Of a stretch of DNA of 23,918 nt, positions 8,543 through 14,311 are shown one piece after another (positions within the stretch are counted from its first letter, which is position 1; every line of letters starts with the position of its first letter). The DNA comes from an uncultured Candidatus Nemicrothrix sp. (lineage in GTDB: Bacteria > Actinomycetota > Acidimicrobiia > Acidimicrobiales > UBA8592), in contig CAJWRY010000008.1 of assembly GCA_913046155.1 (NCBI GenBank), forward strand, positions 1 to 23,918, written 5' to 3'. Position numbers and translations under genes: made by a program. Below the pieces are notes generated by a model, which made no database searches, had not been told where the DNA came from, and saw only the letters and a list, made by a program, of their open reading frames with translations.

Positions 8543-8554
8543 ACTGAAAACATA
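8543..8554 (-). promoter_or_regulatory. Candidate -10 box for leaderless start of the DUF151 gene
   Basis: On the minus strand TATGTT (8549-8554) is followed by 6 nt (ttcagt) and the ATG. No SD is seen. This gives the nuclease gene its own start inside the garA-ftsR to resR block. Confidence 0.55.
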
Positions 8555-8586
8555 ACTGGAATTATCCTAAAATACTCACTGTCTAT

Positions 8587-9261
8587 TCAGCTAATACCGG
8601 TATTCCCATGAAGTGCTCTTCTGAGTAGCAATGTTTTCAATTCGCTGCTCAGTCTGGCCAACTCGACTATCGCTTTTATCGCTCTCTTTCCTTGTAAGCC
8701 TGTAAGCCTTTGGTCAATTAATAGTGCTTCGGCATCAGCACCTCGCTTGATATGCCTGAGATGGCGAGGCTCTATCCCATATGAGTAGAATCGTGAAACT
8801 ATTTGAGTGACAAACAAATCATCTGCATTGTACATCTCACCTAGCGACTGATTTCTTTTTGGTAATATCCCATATGCGTCCAGCTCCTTAAATTTGTCCT
8901 CAGATAAGCCTGTTCGCTTAAGAAGCTCAGCTTTAGTAAATTCAAGAGACTCATCGGGTGGAGATGATGGGTCAAGTTGCGGCAGCTGAAAATTTTCTGA
9001 GCGTTCACTATTGCCGTCTCCTACAAGGCGCTCCTTGATAACTTTCAAAGGCAGAAAATGGTCTCGTTGAAGACTCAGCACCCATCTAAGTTGATTTACA
9101 TCCTTTTCGCTATAACGCCTATAGCCCGAAGTTGATCTCTCCGGGCTAATTAAACCTTTAGATTCTAAGAAGCGCACTTTAGACACTGAAATATCAGGGA
9201 AGTCTGCCTCCAGTAATTTCACAAGCTTACCGATTGAGAAGTAAGAAGGAGTCGCCCCCAC
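8587..9261 (-). CDS. ftsR: MerR-family cell-division regulator FtsR (Rv1828-like)
   Basis: A 224-residue regulator with an N-terminal MerR winged helix at about 6-70: SIGKLVKLLEADFPD, then ISVSKVRFLESKGLISPER, then SGYRRYS. This matches Rv1828 and corynebacterial FtsR, an activator of ftsZ. The FLPLKVIKERL segment follows. The C-terminal half holds the second conserved block (TKAELLKRTGLSE, then YGIEPRHLRHIKRGAD) that is typical of this family and unlike metal-sensing MerR proteins. The start is GTG at 9259-9261, whose last base is shared with the garA stop (TAGTG), so the two are translationally coupled. Family and synteny are clear; the ftsZ target is carried over from other species. Confidence 0.9.
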   Translation of the reverse strand: MGATPSYFSIGKLVKLLEADFPDISVSKVRFLESKGLISPERSTSGYRRYSEKDVNQLRWVLSLQRDHFLPLKVIKERLVGDGNSERSENFQLPQLDPSSPPDESLEFTKAELLKRTGLSEDKFKELDAYGILPKRNQSLGEMYNADDLFVTQIVSRFYSYGIEPRHLRHIKRGADAEALLIDQRLTGLQGKRAIKAIVELARLSSELKTLLLRRALHGNTGIS

Positions 9262-9638
9262 TAGTTACTTTCTTGAAAATAGACGAGCTTAAATTTTCCT
9301 ATCTGGAGAACATCGCCTGGGACTAGCTGTTGGGTTGAATCTATTTGTCGTTGATTTAAGTAAGTTCCATTTAGGGATCCCACGTCTACAACTCTAGCTT
9401 CATCACCTGTTAAGATAACCTCGGCATGCCGTCTGGAGACAGTAATATCATCAAAGAAAATGCTGCTTTCTGGATGTCGTCCTAACGTTGATGTTCCGTC
9501 ATCAAGTAGATATTTAGAACCTGCTATCGGTCCATCAGTGACTACAAATCCTGCACCGGTAACTTTTTCTTTGGCGCTTGCAATGTCATCGATTGACAAT
9601 GTCTCTGTTGGGTCCTCGTTCATAGCATCTTCTGACAT
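9261..9638 (-). CDS. garA: FHA-domain metabolic switch protein GarA
   Basis: A 125-residue FHA protein like Rv1827/GarA and corynebacterial OdhI. In those species it binds and restrains 2-oxoglutarate dehydrogenase and glutamate dehydrogenase until phosphorylated by PknG or PknB. The FHA phosphopeptide residues are R54 in LGRHPESS, S68-R69-R70-H71 in VSRRHAE and N90 in VGSLNGTY. The acidic N-terminal tail has TETLS at 11-15, where Mtb GarA has ETTS. T13 therefore aligns with the PknG-type site, and Leu replaces the following Thr. The tail is also much shorter than in Mtb. It starts directly after the gcvH TAA with AAGG just upstream, and it overlaps ftsR by one base. Confidence 0.92.
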   Translation of the reverse strand: MSEDAMNEDPTETLSIDDIASAKEKVTGAGFVVTDGPIAGSKYLLDDGTSTLGRHPESSIFFDDITVSRRHAEVILTGDEARVVDVGSLNGTYLNQRQIDSTQQLVPGDVLQIGKFKLVYFQESN

Positions 9639-10019
9639 TTAACCTTCTACTAACTCTCGGTAATCTTTAGCTGATAGCAAACTTTCAGTAGAAGTTGTTT
9701 CGGAAAGTTTGAGTATAAAAATCCACCCTTCTCCATAAGGGTCGCCGTTGAGGAGTTCTGGGCTATCGTCAAGCTCTTGATTAATTTCAATTATCTCTCC
9801 TTCTAAGGGAGCATATATATCCGAAACAGATTTTGTCGATTCAACTTCGGTCACGGTTTCGCCGACGGTAACTCGCTTTCCAAGCTCAGGGATATCAACG
9901 AAAACAACATCTCCGAGTGCATCTTGGGCGTAATCAGTGATACCGACTTTAGCCCTCTCTCCCTCAATCATTACCCACTCATGATCAACTGTGTATTTAA
10001 GATTCTCAGGAATATTCAT
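9639..10019 (-). CDS. gcvH: Glycine cleavage system H-protein
   Basis: The lipoyl shuttle of the glycine cleavage system carries the aminomethyl group between P-, T- and L-proteins. The 126-residue length is standard. The lipoylation site is K63 in VESTKSVSDIYAP. The N-terminal YTVDHEWV and the DALGDVVFVDIPELG stretch are diagnostic, as is the C-terminal GDPYGEGWIFIL. It heads the gcvH-garA-ftsR unit: garA begins at the base after its stop. Placing the H-protein beside GarA is conserved in mycobacteria. Confidence 0.96.
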   Translation of the reverse strand: MNIPENLKYTVDHEWVMIEGERAKVGITDYAQDALGDVVFVDIPELGKRVTVGETVTEVESTKSVSDIYAPLEGEIIEINQELDDSPELLNGDPYGEGWIFILKLSETTSTESLLSAKDYRELVEG

Positions 10020-10031
10020 ACTCTGACCTTA
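10020..10031 (-). promoter_or_regulatory. Candidate -10 box or SD before gcvH
   Basis: On the minus strand TAAGGT (10026-10031) lies 6 nt before the ATG. It fits the TANNNT-N6 leaderless pattern, but AAGG could also act as a short SD. The two readings cannot be separated by eye. Confidence 0.45.
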
Positions 10032-10107
10032 CATCATGCAATTACAATTTTGAATTCAAATATCGAGAACGACTTATACCGATTTGTTTGATTAGTGAGG
10101 TGAGCCA

Positions 10108-10713
10108 CTAAAGCATCTCCTCGCGTTCCTCTCGTAAGGCGGTTATTGCCAGCGGAATGTAACCGAAAGCAGCGATGTAGTGTAAAGCTAAAGATGGAAC
10201 ACCTATTACATACGCAATGACTTCGTATGTTGTTGATTGCCCTCCATCTACTGCAGTTGAAAGCAAAAATAGAGGAAATGCAAACATCAAACCAAAGCTG
10301 CTTGTCTTGCCTACCCAAGTTACCTTTAAAGCACGGGCACCGAGTGCACCTAAAATTAGCGCGGCTATTGCTACAACACCTTCTCGGACTAGAGTAAGAA
10401 TCCCGAACCACACCGCTACTGACTCGTCAATAATCATGGTAAATACAGCTACCAAGAACATTATTCTGTCCGCAGTCGGATCAAGCACTTTGCCAAGTTC
10501 CGAAACTTGATTAAATCTTCTAGCGATCCAGCCATCTACCCAATCTGTAGCTCCCAAAATACCCAGAAGTGCAGCGGCTGCCAAAGGACGGTTCTCCCCT
10601 ATCAACAACCAGACAAAGACCGGTACGGCTGCTAAACGCAGAATTGAAATAAGGTTAGGAACCGTAAAAGCGTTATCACGCCATCTTTCATGAGTCTGAT
10701 TGGGTTCTTTCAT
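10108..10713 (-). CDS. pgsA: CDP-alcohol phosphatidyltransferase (PgsA-like)
   Basis: An integral membrane enzyme that condenses CDP-diacylglycerol with an alcohol phosphate, probably glycerol-3-phosphate, in phospholipid synthesis. The complete CDP-alcohol phosphotransferase signature is present: D57, D60-G61, A64-R65, G74, D78 and D82. The hydrophobic segments number about five or six, and the 201-residue length is normal. The upstream position relative to gcvH mirrors mycobacterial pgsA2 (Rv1822), though the Rv1823-1825 genes are missing here and the gap is only 88 nt. Actinobacteria have several paralogues (PgsA, cardiolipin synthase, PI-phosphate synthase), so the acceptor is not certain. 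It is transcribed away from the HIT gene. Confidence 0.85.
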   Translation of the reverse strand: MKEPNQTHERWRDNAFTVPNLISILRLAAVPVFVWLLIGENRPLAAAALLGILGATDWVDGWIARRFNQVSELGKVLDPTADRIMFLVAVFTMIIDESVAVWFGILTLVREGVVAIAALILGALGARALKVTWVGKTSSFGLMFAFPLFLLSTAVDGGQSTTYEVIAYVIGVPSLALHYIAAFGYIPLAITALREEREEML

Positions 10714-10730
10714 TTACTTAGCATACGCTT
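10714..10730. promoter_or_regulatory. Overlapping divergent -10 boxes between pgsA and the HIT gene
   Basis: A near-symmetrical core serves both strands. TATGCT on the minus strand (10720-10725) is 6 nt from the pgsA ATG. TAGCAT on the plus strand (10719-10724) is 6 nt from ATG 10731. The two -10 hexamers share five bases, which suggests one bidirectional promoter. Confidence 0.5.
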
Positions 10731-10757
10731 ATGTGCAGCAAGTGGAAAGGACTATAC

Positions 10758-11195
10758 GTGGCTAGTGTCTTTACAGAAATAATTAACGGCAATCTGCCAG
10801 CGCACGCTATTTGGCGTGATGAGGAGTGCGTTAGTTTTCTTTCAATTAACCCGATAAGCAATGGACACTGCTTAGTCGTTCCTATTGATGAAGTCGATCA
10901 TTGGGTTGACTTACCTTCGGATAAAGTGGGGCACCTACTTGAAGTAGCTTCAATAATTGGACAATCGCAGATGAGAGCTTTTAACCCAAATCGGATAGGG
11001 CAGATGATTGCTGGCTTTGAAGTTCCTCATACTCATTTACATGTATTGCCCATAAATGATATGGCAGACTTAGATTTTCGCAATGCTACTAGTAACGTTG
11101 ATCATCGCCAGCTTGCCGAATATGCAAAATTGATAAGAAATAATATTCATGCGTCAAGACTGGATAACGTCGTTGAATCCTTCGTCATTCAATAG
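10758..11195 (+). CDS. HIT-family nucleotide-binding hydrolase
   Basis: A histidine-triad protein of 145 residues from GTG 10758. It probably hydrolyses a nucleoside phosphoramidate or dinucleoside polyphosphate. The triad is H91, H93 and H95 in VPHTHLHVLP. The N-terminal VFTEIINGNLPAHAIWRDE and the NPISNGHCLVVP stretch are standard for Hint-like members. Start choice: the GTG has a GAAAGGA SD at 10744-10750 and matches the family N-terminus. An in-frame ATG at 10731 has a leaderless-type -10 box and would add nine non-conserved residues. It ends with an 11-nt tail-to-tail overlap of the DUF2079 gene. Confidence 0.88.
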   Translation: MASVFTEIINGNLPAHAIWRDEECVSFLSINPISNGHCLVVPIDEVDHWVDLPSDKVGHLLEVASIIGQSQMRAFNPNRIGQMIAGFEVPHTHLHVLPINDMADLDFRNATSNVDHRQLAEYAKLIRNNIHASRLDNVVESFVIQ

Positions 11196-12711
11196 GTTCT
11201 AAGCCAGCTGCCACCGCCGCTTGGGGTGTAACATACGCTTCAATTCCTGCTTCATTAAATACTTGCACGAACCGCTTGCTTACTTTCAGTTCGGACTGGA
11301 AATCAAGTACATCCACTCCAGTCCAAGCCACGGGCACTTCTGTTCTGTCGAATATAAACCAATCCACGTTACGAACTGCATCCTCGGCAAGTTTATCATC
11401 ATAGTTTTCTGGCACTTGAAACTCCCATAACGCTACCCGTTCAGTCAATAGAGGAAGAAGTTTCGGGGCTGCCCGAACTACTGCTTCTTCTGGAATTAAT
11501 TCAGCGACATCAAGGCGCGCTTGGTCAACAGGTTGCCTCCTACCCCACTCCCAAGGATCCTCGTAAGGGGATGCTACAGAGTTTGAAACAAAGAAAACTG
11601 AAGCTGTTATCAATAGCGCCCCGATAACTGTCCTGTCTACGTTCACTCGTTGCACTATTATCCGCCCAGTTTTACGAAGCGCGAATACCAATGCGATAAA
11701 CATACAGACTATAACGGGTACTCTCTGACCAGATTCAGTCAGTTCATTCGTGGGCACATCAGCCGTAAGGTAAAGAGCGAACAAAGGTAGCGCTGGCAAT
11801 AGATACCGGGGTGCAACCATCGGAAGAAAGAGTAAGGGCGCAAGTAAGGCTACAGCTACTTGAAAGTTCGGCTCGGAGAATAGTTCGTTGATGAAGGTTA
11901 ATGGGTTGATTAGAATACCCCACAAGACGTCAAAAGGATTTCCGGAACCATATTGTGCAAACGCTTCCAAATGCGGGTATACCCCACCGTTGTATAGGGG
12001 CTGTATTCCAAGAATAAATATTGTTGACCACGCCATCCCTAAAGCTATTGTTTGATACCCCAGCCTTTTCTTCCCCTCAAGTATCCAGAGTATTCCAAAA
12101 CCAGCTATCAGGAGTCCAAGGTCGGCCCTTGATAATAAGGCTAATGCTGCCATAAACCAGTATTTATATTTCTTGTTGGTGTATGCACACAATACGAATG
12201 AAAGCATCGCAGGTACGGCAAAAGTTTCGAGTCTGAAACCTGAAAGGTTGAGCGAATGTATAGCGCTATAAGATCCATATATAGCGACTACAACGCTGCT
12301 TGTTCCTGCCCTTAAGTCTGCTACATCTCTTGATAGTCGCCAGATAGGAATTATCGCGAAGGATAATGCAGCAGACTGAATGACTATCAAAGTGATCGCC
12401 GTTGGGAATATTGCAGTTAGTAAAGCGACTGGGTATATCAAAAAACCGCCTTGGCTTGCGAGATAATTCTGTCCAAGAAGTGAAGATTCGGGTGTATATC
12501 CCTCACCGATTAGCCAGACAGATTGCATAACTGCAGCCAAATCGGAAGTTTGAGAAAGTTCGCGTGATTTTGCCAATGCAAGAAGAATGAATATGATCCA
12601 AACGACGGATCCGGCTATCCAAGGAAAAGTTCTATCAAATACCGCGCTCTCAAACCTTGCTTGCCAACGGAGTAGCCTGTATTCAAGTCGTTTACGCCAA
12701 CTGATTGCCAT
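11185..12711 (-). CDS. DUF2079 multi-spanning membrane protein
   Basis: A 508-residue polytopic membrane protein with about ten hydrophobic segments, including residues 28-46, 93-120 and 153-176, and a soluble C-terminal domain of about 110 residues. It fits DUF2079: SLLGQNYLASQGGFLIYP followed by IVIQSAALSFAIIPIWRLSRD, a GFRLETFAVPAML segment where the family has an FHPE-like motif, and SRADLGLLIAGFG. DUF2079 is thought to be related to GT-C-type membrane glycosyltransferases, but no function is established. The first 25 residues are strongly basic and probably cytoplasmic. It has its own leaderless-type start and overlaps the HIT gene at the 3' end. Confidence 0.8.
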   Translation of the reverse strand: MAISWRKRLEYRLLRWQARFESAVFDRTFPWIAGSVVWIIFILLALAKSRELSQTSDLAAVMQSVWLIGEGYTPESSLLGQNYLASQGGFLIYPVALLTAIFPTAITLIVIQSAALSFAIIPIWRLSRDVADLRAGTSSVVVAIYGSYSAIHSLNLSGFRLETFAVPAMLSFVLCAYTNKKYKYWFMAALALLSRADLGLLIAGFGILWILEGKKRLGYQTIALGMAWSTIFILGIQPLYNGGVYPHLEAFAQYGSGNPFDVLWGILINPLTFINELFSEPNFQVAVALLAPLLFLPMVAPRYLLPALPLFALYLTADVPTNELTESGQRVPVIVCMFIALVFALRKTGRIIVQRVNVDRTVIGALLITASVFFVSNSVASPYEDPWEWGRRQPVDQARLDVAELIPEEAVVRAAPKLLPLLTERVALWEFQVPENYDDKLAEDAVRNVDWFIFDRTEVPVAWTGVDVLDFQSELKVSKRFVQVFNEAGIEAYVTPQAAVAAGLEPIE

Positions 12712-12723
12712 TGAGATATCTTA
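12712..12723 (-). promoter_or_regulatory. Candidate -10 box for leaderless start of the DUF2079 gene
   Basis: On the minus strand TAAGAT (12718-12723) is followed by 6 nt (atctca) and the ATG. No SD lies in the expected place. The rest of the 207-base divergent gap (12712-12918) shows no gene, tRNA or clear hairpin. Confidence 0.5.
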
Positions 12724-12906
12724 ACCTTCTGGGAGAATTTTAGTTTCTATCTATGCTTTTAGTTACACCACACATAACCCCCGCTGGTCGTTGTAGAGGC
12801 TGACGCTGAGTTACTAAGGTCTAATCGTTCATATAGAATTCAAGTTGGTTCAGCAAAAATTACAGTTCTTTTATCATTGCAACTATCCGTATCTAGGTAG
12901 TCTGTA

Positions 12907-12918
12907 TAAGTTAGAGAT
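12907..12918 (+). promoter_or_regulatory. Candidate -10 box for leaderless start of the YjjG-like gene
   Basis: TAAGTT (12907-12912) lies 6 nt before ATG 12919. An overlapping TATAAG at 12905-12910 is an alternative hexamer. No SD is present. Confidence 0.5.
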
Positions 12919-13599
12919 ATGGGATACGAAATAGCTCTTTTTGATTTAGATTCAACTTTATTTGATTCAGAACTTTCCGAGAAGTTAGCTTTATCCGCTT
13001 CTTTTGATCAATACGAGATTAAATCAAGTCATCACCTGCTCAAGACTTACAGAGCTATAAATTCAGGCCTCTGGTTAGATTTTGAAAACAAAGCTATAAC
13101 CCTTCCCGAACTTCGAATTGAAAGGTTTCAGCGGTTATGTGATGAGTTGAGGTTTAATATAAACGCTGAGGAACTAGCAGATGTATATGAAAGTAATCTC
13201 GGGAAATTTGGTGGGCTCTACCATGACGCTGAAAAGCTACTCAGTAACGTGAAAGAAAAGAGTAAGGTCGGTTTGATAACTAACGGCCTTGAGTCAGTCC
13301 AAAAGGCACGTCTTTCAAATTTCAACCTCACCAGATATTTTGATGCTATTTTGATTTCCGGTGAATGTGGAATGTCAAAGCCCGACCCGTTAATATTTCA
13401 GGCGTCCCTTGACCTCTTAGGACATAAACAGAAAAATTCTGTTTTGATGATTGGAGATAGCCTCTCTTCTGATATTGCTGGTGCTGAAAATTTTGGTATT
13501 GATTCATGTTGGTACAATCCTCAATGCTTGGATACGCCTTCAGCGCATTCTCCCACCTTTGTCGTCAACTCGCTGCTAGAGATTGATTCATTGATTTAG
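12919..13599 (+). CDS. HAD-family hydrolase, YjjG-like (noncanonical) pyrimidine nucleotidase
   Basis: A 226-residue HAD subfamily IA phosphatase. The nucleophile D9 and acid/base D11 are in FDLDSTLFDS. Motif II is T121-N122 in LITNG, motif III is K154 in MSKPDP, and motif IV is D180/D185 in IGDSLSSDIAGA. Beyond the generic HAD motifs, the cap region (YRAINSGLWLDFENKAIT, 44-61) follows E. coli YjjG closely. YjjG is a house-cleaning 5'-nucleotidase that removes noncanonical pyrimidine nucleotides such as dUMP and modified analogues. Length also agrees (E. coli YjjG is 225). It is convergent with the second HAD gene with 16 nt between them. Confidence is high for the family and moderate for the substrate. 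Confidence 0.85.
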   Translation: MGYEIALFDLDSTLFDSELSEKLALSASFDQYEIKSSHHLLKTYRAINSGLWLDFENKAITLPELRIERFQRLCDELRFNINAEELADVYESNLGKFGGLYHDAEKLLSNVKEKSKVGLITNGLESVQKARLSNFNLTRYFDAILISGECGMSKPDPLIFQASLDLLGHKQKNSVLMIGDSLSSDIAGAENFGIDSCWYNPQCLDTPSAHSPTFVVNSLLEIDSLI

Positions 13600-13615
13600 C
13601 CAATTCAATCAAGGC

Positions 13616-14260
13616 CTAACCTAACGGTCTAAAATATTTCAATACAGTCAACTTAGTCTTTTCAGATGTTGTGAACAGTACACCTTGCATCCCTGCCTTT
13701 TGCGCTCCATCAATATTGTGCGCAAGGTCGTCGATCATTACACAAGAACTGGGTTGGACATCTAATCCTGTTGACGCTAATTCGTATATTCTCTTGTCTG
13801 GTTTTCTGAATCCCACCACAGAGGAGTCAATAATGCAATCAAATAGCCCCGTGTCTATGGTCTTTTCAATCACAGGCCAGAATTCTGGAACCGAATTAGT
13901 TAGTAGCGCAACCTTTATTTCCGATTCTTTAAGCTCAAGAACTAATTCTTCCATGATTAGGTCTGGTTCGTTAACAGCATCTGCGACCCAAGATCTAAAG
14001 AACTCCAGATTAAAGAGTAAATCGTGTTGATTAAAGATCATCTGCATTTTTTCCGCAAAGGTTTCGTCTAGTGGTTGTCGACCACATTCGGCCTCAAACC
14101 ATGGGTTATCAAAGTCAGCATTTTCGCCCAAAATTAATTGGATTATGGTCTCTTTGTCAGCTTTGAACTGTGTAGCGAGCATTTCTATGCGACCGAGAGG
14201 CGATTTGGCCATCACGCCTCCGTAGTCAAAAATTGCTGCTTGAAACTTACCATGACTCAC
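13616..14260 (-). CDS. HAD-family hydrolase (DYGGV subtype, epoxide-hydrolase-N/YihX-like)
   Basis: A 214-residue HAD-IA protein. Motif I reads FDYGGV with nucleophile D12. The usual second Asp is Gly, as in the soluble epoxide hydrolase N-terminal phosphatase group, so classical phosphatase activity may be weak or use another acid/base. Motif II is T121-N122-S123 in LLTNS, motif III is K153 in RKPDK, and motif IV is D177-D178 in MIDDLAHNIDGA. The start is GTG 14258-14260, supported by a TACTCT -10 box 6 nt upstream and by the family N-terminus. It is divergent from leuS. The substrate is unknown. Confidence 0.85.
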   Translation of the reverse strand: MSHGKFQAAIFDYGGVMAKSPLGRIEMLATQFKADKETIIQLILGENADFDNPWFEAECGRQPLDETFAEKMQMIFNQHDLLFNLEFFRSWVADAVNEPDLIMEELVLELKESEIKVALLTNSVPEFWPVIEKTIDTGLFDCIIDSSVVGFRKPDKRIYELASTGLDVQPSSCVMIDDLAHNIDGAQKAGMQGVLFTTSEKTKLTVLKYFRPLG

Positions 14261-14272
14261 TTTCTAAGAGTA
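14261..14272 (-). promoter_or_regulatory. Candidate -10 box for leaderless GTG start of the DYGGV HAD gene
   Basis: On the minus strand TACTCT (14267-14272) is followed by 6 nt (tagaaa) and GTG. No SD is seen. This supports GTG as the real start. Confidence 0.5.
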
Positions 14273-14299
14273 CACCGCATGTTTCCTGCTAGAACGCTC

Positions 14300-14311
14300 T
14301 ATTCTGAATCA
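14300..14311 (+). promoter_or_regulatory. Candidate -10 box for leaderless start of leuS
   Basis: TATTCT (14300-14305) lies 6 nt before ATG 14312. No SD is visible. It picks 14312 over upstream in-frame ATGs at 14252 and 14279 that would overlap or abut the divergent HAD gene and its promoter. Confidence 0.55.

Noticed and set aside
12712..12918. Possible tRNA or small RNA in the largest intergenic gap
   Set aside because: Fragments resembling a T-arm (TTCAAGT) are present, but no cloverleaf, acceptor stem or anticodon arm could be built on either strand.
13610..14260. The DYGGV HAD as a broken gene because motif I lacks its second Asp
   Set aside because: GGV in place of the second Asp is a known HAD subgroup and all other motifs are intact, so it is a variant rather than a pseudogene.
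14138..14311. Upstream extension of leuS
   Set aside because: It would overlap the divergent HAD gene and its promoter, and the extra residues do not resemble LeuRS. ATG 14312 has a -10 box at the usual spacing.
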